Part shown: piece by piece, positions 9,574-16,874 of the stretch
Layout: each line of letters starts with the position of its first letter
How positions within the stretch are numbered: position 1 is the stretch's first letter
IMG/VR virus record: IMGVR_UViG_3300025141_000570
Location: 1-28,100 of that record
From: a virus
Length of the DNA: 28,100 nucleotides
Strand: one strand, 5' to 3'
Program-made: the position numbers and the translations under genes
The notes under the pieces: model-generated
What the model was told of the DNA's origin: nothing
Database searches by the model: none
Seen by the model: the letters and a program-made list of their open reading frames with translations, nothing else

Positions 9574-10425
9574 ATGGCGCAACCATCTACCAGAACAGAA
9601 TTAGTTGATTATTGTAAAAGAAAATTGGGTGCTCCAGTTTTAGAGATCAACGTTGCGGATGAGCAAATTGATGATCTGATGGATGATGCTATCCAATTTT
9701 TTCAAGAAAGACATTTTGATGGTGTATATCAAACTTTTTATAAGTATCAAGTAACGAAAGATGATATTGATAGAGGAAGAGCAAATGGCGGAAGTAATGG
9801 TAAAATAGGAATATCTACAGTTACTGCAGATGCTACAATTGTAGGTTCTGCTACTACTCAATTTTCTTATGAAGAAAATAGCAATTTCTTACAGATTCCA
9901 CCGAATGTAATAGGAGTTACTAAGTTATTCCATTTTGATGGAAGTAACACCATGACTAATAATATGTTCAGTGTGAAGTATCAGTTATTCTTAAATGATA
10001 TCTACTATTGGGGATCTACTGAACTCTTATCCTATGCTATGGTTAAGACATATCTTGAAGATTTGGATTTCTTATTAACCACACAGAAGCAAATTAGATT
10101 TAATAAAAGACAAGATAGACTTTATCTTGATATTGATTGGTCTACTTTAACCGTTGATGATTATTTGATTATTGATTGTTATGCAACATTAGATCCAAAT
10201 GATTATGCTAAAGTATGGAATGATTCATTTATAAAACCATATTTGACTGCATTGATTAAGAAGCAGTGGGGTCAAAATATGATGAAATTCCAAGGAGTAA
10301 AACTTCCGGGTGGAATCGAATTAAATGGAAGACAAATGTATGATGATGCTCAAAGAGATTTAGATTCCATCATGGAAAAAATGTCCAACACTTATGAACT
10401 ACCACCTCTTGATATGATAGGATAA
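9574..10425 (+). CDS. gp13: Neck protein gp13
   Basis: Head-completion/neck protein which, with gp14, forms the collar at the portal vertex that accepts the tail after packaging. 283 residues (T4 gp13 is 309). Recognisable parts are the N-terminal helical block LVDYCKRKLGAPVLEINV, DEQIDDLMDDAIQFFQERHF with its following YQTFYKYQVT segment, and a middle and C-terminal part including DPNDYAKVWNDSFIKPYLTA and KKQWGQNMMKFQGV. The start is supported by an AAGGAA ribosome binding site at 9559-9564, just after the preceding stop. It overlaps gp14 by one base (TAATG), implying translational coupling of the two neck proteins. Confidence 0.95.
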   Translation: MAQPSTRTELVDYCKRKLGAPVLEINVADEQIDDLMDDAIQFFQERHFDGVYQTFYKYQVTKDDIDRGRANGGSNGKIGISTVTADATIVGSATTQFSYEENSNFLQIPPNVIGVTKLFHFDGSNTMTNNMFSVKYQLFLNDIYYWGSTELLSYAMVKTYLEDLDFLLTTQKQIRFNKRQDRLYLDIDWSTLTVDDYLIIDCYATLDPNDYAKVWNDSFIKPYLTALIKKQWGQNMMKFQGVKLPGGIELNGRQMYDDAQRDLDSIMEKMSNTYELPPLDMIG

Positions 10426-11930
10426 TGGTATTAAATTCATTTTTCCTACAAGGTTCTCCTGGAGAGCAAAATTTAGTACAAGATTTAATCAACGAACAGT
10501 TGAGGATGTATGGTGTTGAAGTACATTATATGCCCAGAAAATATATAACAGAGAAAACAGTAATACAAGAAGTTATAGCATCAAAATTTGATAATGCATA
10601 TCCTATAGAAGCATATCTTAATAATTATGAAGGATATGGAGATCAAACTACACTACTATCAAAGTTTGGTATTCAGGCAATTAATGAAGTAACTTTAACA
10701 ATTTCAAAAGATAGATTTGAATCATATATAAGTCCACTTTCAGATGGACAAGATGGTATTAAGATAATGACCAGACCTGCAGAAGGTGATTTAATTTATT
10801 TTCCTTTAGGCGATAGATTATTTGAAATTAAATATGTTGAACATTCTCAACCATTTTTCCAACTTAAAAAGAATTATATTTACACATTAAAATGTGAACT
10901 CTTTAGATATGAGAATGAAGTTATTGATACAGGTGTTGGAGTTATTGATGATGTTCTTGCCGGAGATAGTTCTAGCGGTAGTTATGGTGGCGGTGGCGGA
11001 TATATAGACTCAGAAGGTGAAGGTAGCGGTACTAAGGATATTGTTGCGGGAACGGTTGCTTCTAAAACATTGACTATGGTTGGTCTTGGTACAGGAGCAG
11101 AAGCATATACTGGATATGTTGCTGATGGTGCTATTAGATTTATTACGGTAACTAATCGTGGTGGTGGATATTCACTTACTCCACGAGTTGCAATATCATC
11201 TGCTCCTTCAACAGGAGTCAATGGTATTGGTACAGCAACTATGATTGGTGGTGTTGTTGCATGTAATTTGAATGTTGATCCTTCAAACAAATCAGTACAA
11301 AGTGTTGAGATATTAAATCCAGGTATGGGTTATACAGGAGCACCTGGAGTAAGATTTGTTGCACCACCCACAGGTGGAGCAGGTGCTGCTGGAACAGCGA
11401 CAATTGGTGATGGTGTAGTTGGTATTATTACCATAACTAATGGTGGTTCTGGATATACAGTGGCATCTAAACCACTAGTAACCTTTACTGGTTCTGCTAC
11501 TGTATCCGCCGCAGCAACAGTGGTTGTTAGTTCTGCGGGAACAATTAGTCAAATTCGTCTTACAAATTCTGGACTTGGGTACACTACACCACCAACAATC
11601 ACATTTGCTAATCCACCAGTTACAGGATCAGGATCTTATTCATTCAACGAAATAGTAACTGGACAGACTTCTGGTGTTACTGCCAGAGTTGTTAAGTGGA
11701 CAGAATCAACAAGAAGATTAGAAGTTTCAAATTATACTGGCAATTTTGATGTTGGAGAAACAATTGTTGGAACAGCGTCTTCCGCAAGTTATGAGTTATT
11801 CTCTTCAGCTCATACTAGTGCTGATACTGGTTCTGGTACTGTTGGTGGGTTTGGTGTAAATGATGAAATAGAAGAAGCAGCAGATGGTATAATCGATTTT
11901 AGCGAAATAAATCCCTTTGGGATGCCTTGA
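10425..11930 (+). CDS. gp14: Neck protein gp14 with inserted glycine-rich repeat domain
   Basis: Neck/collar protein working with gp13 to seal the filled head and dock the tail. Residues 1-180 match the T4 family: EQLRMYGVEVHYMPRKY, AYLNNYEGYGDQ, FGIQAINEVTLTIS and EGDLIYFPLGDRLFEI all have counterparts in T4 gp14. The last 20 or so residues (IIDFSEINPFGMP) correspond to the conserved acidic tail. Between them, about 181-475, lies an insertion that makes this protein 501 residues against 256 in T4: a Gly/Ser linker, four GGGY/GYT-type repeats with tyrosines at 249, 303, 344 and 386, then a GQTSGVTARVV...FDVGETIVGT module (412-450). The same module types occur in gp8 and the giant protein. The insertion probably forms a beta-rich decoration on the collar. 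The start overlaps the gp13 stop. Confidence 0.95.
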   Translation: MVLNSFFLQGSPGEQNLVQDLINEQLRMYGVEVHYMPRKYITEKTVIQEVIASKFDNAYPIEAYLNNYEGYGDQTTLLSKFGIQAINEVTLTISKDRFESYISPLSDGQDGIKIMTRPAEGDLIYFPLGDRLFEIKYVEHSQPFFQLKKNYIYTLKCELFRYENEVIDTGVGVIDDVLAGDSSSGSYGGGGGYIDSEGEGSGTKDIVAGTVASKTLTMVGLGTGAEAYTGYVADGAIRFITVTNRGGGYSLTPRVAISSAPSTGVNGIGTATMIGGVVACNLNVDPSNKSVQSVEILNPGMGYTGAPGVRFVAPPTGGAGAAGTATIGDGVVGIITITNGGSGYTVASKPLVTFTGSATVSAAATVVVSSAGTISQIRLTNSGLGYTTPPTITFANPPVTGSGSYSFNEIVTGQTSGVTARVVKWTESTRRLEVSNYTGNFDVGETIVGTASSASYELFSSAHTSADTGSGTVGGFGVNDEIEEAADGIIDFSEINPFGMP

Positions 11931-11937
11931 TAAATAA
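11930..11937 (+). promoter_or_regulatory. T4-type late promoter box upstream of gp15
   Basis: ATAAATAA whose first A is the last base of the gp14 stop codon (TGATAAATAA). The predicted start of transcription is near 11942, followed directly by a GAGGA ribosome binding site at 11945-11949 and the gp15 ATG at 11960. Confidence 0.75.
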
Positions 11938-11959
11938 AATATAAGAGGACTCTAAAAAA

Positions 11960-12964
11960 ATGTTTGAATATTTTTATCACGAAATTTTTAGACGAACCAT
12001 TATATCTTTTGGTTCTCTATTTAATGACATTAAAATAAAACATGACAATGCTGATGATGTAGTAACATCTCAACTTAGAGTTCCTTTGGCTTATGGTCCA
12101 ACTCAAAAATTCTTAGCCAGACTTAAGCAATCTCCAGATTTAAACAAATCTATTGCTCTTACTTTGCCGAGGATGTCATTTGAGTTTATTGGATTGCAAT
12201 ATGATCCCTCAAGAAAAGTCACTACTACGCAAAGATTTACAAAAGGATTAGCTGCTGATAAGACATCTATATCAAAAGCATATATGCCAGTACCATATAA
12301 TATGACTTTTGAGTTGTCAATTATGACAAAATTGAATGATGATATGCTCCAGATCGTTGAGCAGATTCTTCCTTATTTTCAACCATCTTATAATATGACA
12401 ATCAATTTATTGGAAACAATAGGAGAAAAAAGAGATATACCAGTTATTCTTGAAAGCATTGTTTCAAAAGATGATTATGAAGGTGATTTTACTACAAGAA
12501 GAGCATTAATTTATACTTTGAGATTCAGTGCAAAGACATACCTATTCGGTCCTATCAGCACTGCTACTGCCGATATCATCACAAAGTCTACTGTTGGATT
12601 TATTGCTGGAAATCTTTCCGGTACAGTTCCAGACAGAGATGTTTCATACTCCACTGAAAGAAGAGCACTTAAGAATTATAGTGGTCAGATTCTTACTGTG
12701 TTGATGGACGATGTGGCTGTTGATGACACTGTAATAAAAGTAGTAGAACCTGATAATATAACTGTAGATACATATATTGATCTGGATGGTGAGGAAGTGT
12801 ATGTTAAATCTGTTGGTACTGATAGTATTACAGTATCCAGAGGTCAAGATGGAACTACTATTACTACACACTTAAATGGAGCAGAAATTAAATCCATTAC
12901 AGCGGCCGATGCTGATCTCATTCCAGATGGAGATGACTTTGGATTTAGTGGTGCATTCGGATGA
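11960..12964 (+). CDS. gp15: Tail terminator / sheath stabiliser gp15 with C-terminal extension
   Basis: Forms the hexameric ring at the head-proximal end of the tail, capping tube and sheath and connecting to the neck. The N-terminus (MFEYFYHEIFRRTIISFGSL) parallels T4 gp15 (MFGYFYNSSFRR). DDMLQIVEQILPYFQPSYN at 127-145 is almost identical to the T4 block, and KRDIPVILESI and RRALIYTLRF follow in family order. 334 residues against 272 in T4. Beyond about residue 244 the T4 proline-rich tail is replaced by a compact domain (VLMDDVAV...YIDLDGEEVYVKSV...VSRGQDGTT...HLNGAEI) that resembles a domain near residues 2115-2180 of the giant protein. It is preceded by its own late promoter and a GAGGA site. 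The stop overlaps the gp16 start (ATGA). Confidence 0.95.
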   Translation: MFEYFYHEIFRRTIISFGSLFNDIKIKHDNADDVVTSQLRVPLAYGPTQKFLARLKQSPDLNKSIALTLPRMSFEFIGLQYDPSRKVTTTQRFTKGLAADKTSISKAYMPVPYNMTFELSIMTKLNDDMLQIVEQILPYFQPSYNMTINLLETIGEKRDIPVILESIVSKDDYEGDFTTRRALIYTLRFSAKTYLFGPISTATADIITKSTVGFIAGNLSGTVPDRDVSYSTERRALKNYSGQILTVLMDDVAVDDTVIKVVEPDNITVDTYIDLDGEEVYVKSVGTDSITVSRGQDGTTITTHLNGAEIKSITAADADLIPDGDDFGFSGAFG

Positions 12965-13437
12965 AAATGACAAAAAAGTTTGATAGATTAAATAGAGAAT
13001 TTGATATTGAAATGGATATTAATGAATCAGAATCTAACGTTATTACCGCAGATATAGTTGAGGCACCGGAAGAACAAGTTGGCGTAAAGAGACCCGATAG
13101 ACTTACTCAAACTGATATCACAAAAGATTACGAATATACAAGAGGTAATCTTTACAGTATAATTGAAAAGGGACAAGAAGCAATTAATGGTATTCTTGAA
13201 CTTGCTCAAGAAAGTGAAATGCCTAGAGCATATGAAGTTGCTGGACAACTTATTAAGAGTGTTTCTGATGCAACCGATAAGTTAATGGATCTTCAGAAGA
13301 AATTAAAAGAAGTAGAAGAAGAGAAAGAAGTTAAAGGACCAACAACTGTAAACAATGCTTTATTTGTAGGTTCAACGGCAGAACTGTCAAAATTACTTAA
13401 GTCAAATAAAGCAGAGCAGGAAGAACTAAATAATTAG
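12961..13437 (+). CDS. gp16: Terminase small subunit gp16
   Basis: Small subunit of the packaging motor. In T4 it forms rings, recognises concatemeric DNA and regulates gp17 ATPase and nuclease activity. 158 residues (T4 164). The central helix-rich core runs from DYEYTRGNLYSIIEKGQEA (57-75) through MPRAYEVAGQLIKSV and SDATDKLMDLQKKLKEV (102-118). The C-terminal block NNALFVGSTAELSKLL (131-146) corresponds to T4 NATVFMGSPTELMDEI. The N-terminus is acidic and probably flexible. The ATG overlaps the gp15 stop, and a second in-frame ATG lies six bases later, so the true start could be Met3. Unlike T4, gp17 does not follow directly: four genes intervene. Confidence 0.94.
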   Translation: MKMTKKFDRLNREFDIEMDINESESNVITADIVEAPEEQVGVKRPDRLTQTDITKDYEYTRGNLYSIIEKGQEAINGILELAQESEMPRAYEVAGQLIKSVSDATDKLMDLQKKLKEVEEEKEVKGPTTVNNALFVGSTAELSKLLKSNKAEQEELNN

Positions 13438-13445
13438 AAAAGATC

Positions 13446-13805
13446 ATGACAGTAAAGTCCGGTATTCATTCCGCGATACCATCAATTAATATTACAATAC
13501 CTCAAGGTGCTGATTACAATGAGGAATTTTTCTATACCTACAATGATGGTTCAGCAGTAGATCTTACTGGTTATGCAGTAACAGCTTCTTTAAGAAAACA
13601 TGTTAGTGCTGCTGCGTCTACAGGATTTAGTTATGTCGGTATTGCTTCTTCTGCAGGTGGTAAAGTTAAACTTGAAATGAGTGCCGCTGTTACTGGTATT
13701 GTAACTGAAGGTCGATATTTTTATGACGTGAAGATGACATCTGGTAATGGTACTGTAATAAGATTGGTAGAAGGAAACGCCTTAGTCCTTGCCGGTATAT
13801 CCTAG
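13446..13805 (+). CDS. Small beta-rich hypothetical protein, possible fibre or head accessory
   Basis: 119 residues with alternating polar and hydrophobic stretches suggesting a single beta-sandwich domain: INITIPQGADYNEEFFYTY, VDLTGYAVTASLRKH, GKVKLEMSAAVTGIV and GRYFYDVKMTSG in order. This pattern (a 'qGady...f.y', 'dLtGyav.a.lRk', 'g.Y.YDv' scaffold) occurs in many small phage structural or fibre-associated domains, but I cannot name a family. It lies 8 nt after gp16 and 11 nt before the long fibre-like gene, so it probably acts with that protein, for example as a connector or chaperone. It contains no catalytic motif or signal peptide. Function unknown. Confidence 0.65.
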   Translation: MTVKSGIHSAIPSINITIPQGADYNEEFFYTYNDGSAVDLTGYAVTASLRKHVSAAASTGFSYVGIASSAGGKVKLEMSAAVTGIVTEGRYFYDVKMTSGNGTVIRLVEGNALVLAGIS

Positions 13806-13808
13806 GAG
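13804..13808 (+). promoter_or_regulatory. Ribosome binding site overlapping a stop codon, supporting a GTG start
   Basis: AGGAG at 13804-13808 begins inside the TAG of the upstream gene and lies 8 nt before GTG at 13817. Its strength and spacing argue that the 835-residue protein starts with GTG (GTG GCA TTA) rather than at a later ATG. Confidence 0.65.
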
Positions 13809-13816
13809 AAATATAA

Positions 13817-16324
13817 GTGGCATTAAAAAAACCCTCAGAACTTTTTAATAAAATTGAAATCAATCCTTTTGAAGAGGTGAAAAGTTCTTATAAAGAGAAT
13901 AATGTCTCTACTATTGATGAAGCTTTTAGTGCATTTCAAACAAATGTAAATCACATTCAATCGTTAAATGATTTTACACAGACATTTGGAACTTTTAGTA
14001 AGAATGTAGAGAAAATACAGGATATATCAGAAGAAATTGAAGAAATAAAGGAAGATATTGATTCTCTTGCTACAAAAGAGAATTTAGATGATGCTATGAC
14101 AGCACATCTACTTTATGTTAAGGATAGTATTGCTAAAGTAGAAGAAGGTATTGAAACTTTAAATACAAAGTCTATTTTCAAAATTAAAAATGACTTTTCA
14201 TCTTTAGCAGAAAAAGTAAATAATTTCTTAAGTGTTGATGCATTACAATATAAGAATGATCTTTTAAGAAGTGAGAATAGAGTTGATTCTAATTTTGGAA
14301 AATTAAAGGATCTTTTAATTTCTGAATCTGAAGATCTTAGTGCAAAAGTTGAAGAAAGAGTAGATTCTATTAAAGAAGAAGTTGGTGGAATTAATTCAAA
14401 ATCTTTAGATAAGATAAGAAGTGAAATCTTTTCCATGTCGGAAGATTTAGATAATGTAATTAAAAAAGAAATTCCTAGGTATAAGACATTCTTTGCAGAA
14501 ACTGAATTAAAGACAGAAAAATCTTTAAACTTTTTTACCGAAGAATTTAAGAATAAAATTCAAACTGTTGAGAAGGATTATAAAGAAAAGGTAAGTAATC
14601 TGAATGATACAGTTCAGGAATTTATTAATAAAGAAATTCCAAAATATAAGAATTTAATTGTTGAAAATAAACTTGAATCTGAAACTCTAATCAATACTCT
14701 TAAAGAAACTTTACAGAAAGATGTAAAATTAATAAATGATCAATTATCATTAGTAACAGATGATTTGGAAAGTGGATTTGCAGAATCTTCTGAGAAGGTA
14801 GATAAAGGACTTTCTAATCTTCAAACAGTAATTGATGAATCAAAATCCAATATTAATGATATTTCATCATTATATGAAAATCTTTATAAGGATTTTAAAA
14901 AGAGAGAAATTCATGAGGATAAGAAACTAAATGAATTCAAATATAATATTGAAACCATCTCTAATAAGGTAGATACTCATGCTATAGATTATGATACCAA
15001 ATTGAGAAATGAAGTTGGATTACTTGAAGAAGGTGTTGAGTCACTTGAAGTGGATGTAACTAATAAGATTAAAGATTTAAAACTTGTTATTTCTATAAAT
15101 GAAGAGCACATTAAAAAGCAAGATAAGTATATTGATGAGATAAAAAAATCTGTTAAGAAAACTGTTAGGTCATTAGATATTGATCTCTTTGAGAAAAAGA
15201 ATAAGAGTTTAGTTAAAAAGATTCTTTATATTGAAAATGTATTAGAGAGTTTTAAGGAAAAAACTCTTACAGAAGGTCTTTTAGATGTTCCACCACAAAC
15301 AAATAATTCCGATTCATTAACTCCTTTAGATCAAAAATACGCAACACTTGATGATTTACAGAATCATTATAAGATTTTTATCAATAGGATTCAACAGCAA
15401 TTGTCTACACTTGGTGGTGGTGGAGAAACACAACTTCAGTATCTTGATGATATTGTTGGTGTAGCAACAAATCTTTCCGCATATGATGGAATGTATCTAC
15501 AGGTTGATACTTCCGGACCTGCAGGAAAGAAATTTAAGTTTGGTGAGATTACTGTAGGTGCTGCTGGAACTTGGAGATACGATACTGCTGGTATTAGCAC
15601 TTCTAAAAATATTGGTATTGGTACAACATCTTCAGCTGATACAGCATTACTTGTTGTAGGTGATGCATGGATGTCTGGTAATTTATCTGTTGCAGGAACG
15701 GTTACTCATAATGATGTACAAAATCTTGAATCCATTGGTATTGTTACTGCACAGACTGGAATTCGTGTTATTACTGGTGGTATTGATGTAAGTGCTGGTA
15801 TTGTCACTATACCTTCTACAATAGTTGGTGCTGCTGTTACAACCGATTCGCAAGGAGTAAGAGTTGCTGGTGTTGTAACTGCTACTAGTTTTGTAGGTGA
15901 TGGAGCATTTAATAATGTTAATATAACTGGTATTACTACTTTAGGATCTGATAATGGAATAGGTGCTGTTACGGTTGGAGTAGGAACTACAGCACTTTTG
16001 GTTGATGGTAACGCAAGAATAACTGGTATTCTTTCTGTTGGTCAAGGAACTATTACTTTAAATGGAAGCGATAATAAGTTAAATGTTGGAACAGGAATTA
16101 CTTTAAATGCTGCTACTGGTAAGATTGAAGCACCAGAAATTATAACGTCTGGAACGACGGGTGCATTCTATCCTCCAGTAATGAATACCACACAGAGAAA
16201 TGCACTTACTGTTACCGCAGGTGCTATGGTTTTCAATACTACAGATACTAAACTACAATTTTATGATGGAAGTGCATGGCAAGATGCAAGTGGCGTCTCT
16301 ATTGGACTTGCTATAGCAATCTAA
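13817..16324 (+). CDS. Long coiled-coil plus beta-repeat fibre-like structural protein
   Basis: 835 residues. About 1-483 is almost entirely charged helix rich in Lys, Glu, Asp and Asn (for example IQDISEEIEEIKEDIDSLA), typical of a long coiled-coil rod. Within it a KEIP(R/K)YK motif recurs, with tyrosines at 145, 222 and 277; spacings of 77 and 55 residues are multiples of 11. After a Pro/Asn linker (about 490-500) and a GGGGE hinge, residues 540-783 carry glycine/threonine beta repeats such as GIGTTSSADTALLVVGDA, GIVTAQTGIRVITGG and VGVGTTALLVDGNARITG. A terminal domain (784-825, YPPVMNTTQRNALTVTAGAM, then KLQFYDGSAWQD) is the kind found at the tips of marine phage fibres. It starts with GTG after AGGAG. 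Likely a whisker or fibre attached to the neck or tail; this role is inferred from architecture and position. Confidence 0.8.
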   Translation: MALKKPSELFNKIEINPFEEVKSSYKENNVSTIDEAFSAFQTNVNHIQSLNDFTQTFGTFSKNVEKIQDISEEIEEIKEDIDSLATKENLDDAMTAHLLYVKDSIAKVEEGIETLNTKSIFKIKNDFSSLAEKVNNFLSVDALQYKNDLLRSENRVDSNFGKLKDLLISESEDLSAKVEERVDSIKEEVGGINSKSLDKIRSEIFSMSEDLDNVIKKEIPRYKTFFAETELKTEKSLNFFTEEFKNKIQTVEKDYKEKVSNLNDTVQEFINKEIPKYKNLIVENKLESETLINTLKETLQKDVKLINDQLSLVTDDLESGFAESSEKVDKGLSNLQTVIDESKSNINDISSLYENLYKDFKKREIHEDKKLNEFKYNIETISNKVDTHAIDYDTKLRNEVGLLEEGVESLEVDVTNKIKDLKLVISINEEHIKKQDKYIDEIKKSVKKTVRSLDIDLFEKKNKSLVKKILYIENVLESFKEKTLTEGLLDVPPQTNNSDSLTPLDQKYATLDDLQNHYKIFINRIQQQLSTLGGGGETQLQYLDDIVGVATNLSAYDGMYLQVDTSGPAGKKFKFGEITVGAAGTWRYDTAGISTSKNIGIGTTSSADTALLVVGDAWMSGNLSVAGTVTHNDVQNLESIGIVTAQTGIRVITGGIDVSAGIVTIPSTIVGAAVTTDSQGVRVAGVVTATSFVGDGAFNNVNITGITTLGSDNGIGAVTVGVGTTALLVDGNARITGILSVGQGTITLNGSDNKLNVGTGITLNAATGKIEAPEIITSGTTGAFYPPVMNTTQRNALTVTAGAMVFNTTDTKLQFYDGSAWQDASGVSIGLAIAI

Positions 16325-16328
16325 AAAC

Positions 16329-16339
16329 CTAAATATAAG
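16329..16339 (+). promoter_or_regulatory. Possible variant late promoter (CTAAATATAAG)
   Basis: The 36-nt gap before the 121-residue ORF contains CTAAATATAAG, one base off the TATAAATA core. Its spacing to the ATG at 16361 is like the other late promoters of this window. It is weaker evidence than the exact boxes. Confidence 0.35.
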
Positions 16340-16360
16340 TAGGAATACTAATTATTTGCA

Positions 16361-16726
16361 ATGAAAGAGTCTGTACAAATTGAAGACCTAGCAGGAAATC
16401 TTGCTTATGAGTTTATTGACTTAATTAAACCTGAACCAATTAAAATTCCTCAATCACGCATTAATTTTATTGAACAAGACATAAAAGAGCAGTTGGAAGA
16501 AGCATCAAGAATTCCAACCAAAACTGGAAATATTATCGTTGTTAATTTAGGTTGGCGCGGAAAAAACTATTGCATAAGAATCTTTTTCCCCAACCTTAAA
16601 AAACCATCACGCAGAGAAGTTCAGGATCAGTTGCAGAAAATCTATCCTGGCGCTAAACTCTGGAACTACCAAGTATCGGACTATGAACCCGGAGAACCAC
16701 TCCTCCAAGTGGGAGGAAGAAGTTAA
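16361..16726 (+). CDS. Conserved-type hypothetical protein upstream of gp17
   Basis: 121 residues, mixed alpha/beta, without recognisable catalytic residues. Visible parts: an N-terminal amphipathic helix (EDLAGNLAYEFIDLIKPEPI), a charged helix (FIEQDIKEQLEEASRI, about 37-52), a beta strand NIIVVNLGWRGKNYCIRIFF (57-76), a basic helix KKPSRREVQDQLQKIYPGAK and a C-terminal GEPLLQVGGRS. I recall small proteins in this position in marine T4-like phages with no assigned role. It sits in the island between the terminase genes and overlaps the 59-residue ORF by 44 nt. A packaging or fibre-assembly accessory is possible. Function unknown. Confidence 0.75.
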   Translation: MKESVQIEDLAGNLAYEFIDLIKPEPIKIPQSRINFIEQDIKEQLEEASRIPTKTGNIIVVNLGWRGKNYCIRIFFPNLKKPSRREVQDQLQKIYPGAKLWNYQVSDYEPGEPLLQVGGRS

Positions 16727-16862
16727 GAAGGAAACGGAAGAATTAAAAAAAAGAGTTGACAATTTACAGAGAATGCTAGATATGACTTTAGAACATCAAA
16801 AGAGAAATTTACTACAACCCAAAGGACACCCACAAACATTCGGAAAATATACAATGATGTAA
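16683..16862 (+). CDS. 59-residue coiled-coil ORF overlapping the upstream gene
   Basis: ATG at 16683 opens a different frame from the 121-residue gene, overlaps its last 44 nt and runs to TAA at 16860-16862. The product starts MNPENHSSKWEEEVKKETEE, continues with LKKRVDNLQRMLDMTLEHQK, a heptad-type charged helix (about 9-40), and ends in QTFGKYTMM. Without it, 16727-16874 would be the largest non-coding gap in the window. Its end lies 12 nt before gp17, and the stop overlaps the AGGAG site of gp17, implying coupled translation. The upstream CGGA makes a poor ribosome binding site, so the ORF may depend on coupling to the upstream gene. No function is assignable. Confidence 0.6.
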   Translation: MNPENHSSKWEEEVKKETEELKKRVDNLQRMLDMTLEHQKRNLLQPKGHPQTFGKYTMM

Positions 16863-16874
16863 GGAGATTTTATT

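Noticed and set aside
10982-11290. 102-residue minus-strand frame in gp14
   Set aside because: It is opened by the biased glycine/threonine repeat codons of gp14 and carries no recognisable protein features.
10965-11640. Repeated GGT/GGA-rich units that could look like a CRISPR or tandem repeat array
   Set aside because: The units are coding, diverged, irregularly spaced (54, 41 and 42 residues) and lack identical repeats with unique spacers.
14113-14436. 107-residue minus-strand frame within the coiled-coil gene
   Set aside because: Antisense of Lys/Glu/Asp codons naturally gives Leu/Phe/Ser-rich open frames. There is no independent support.
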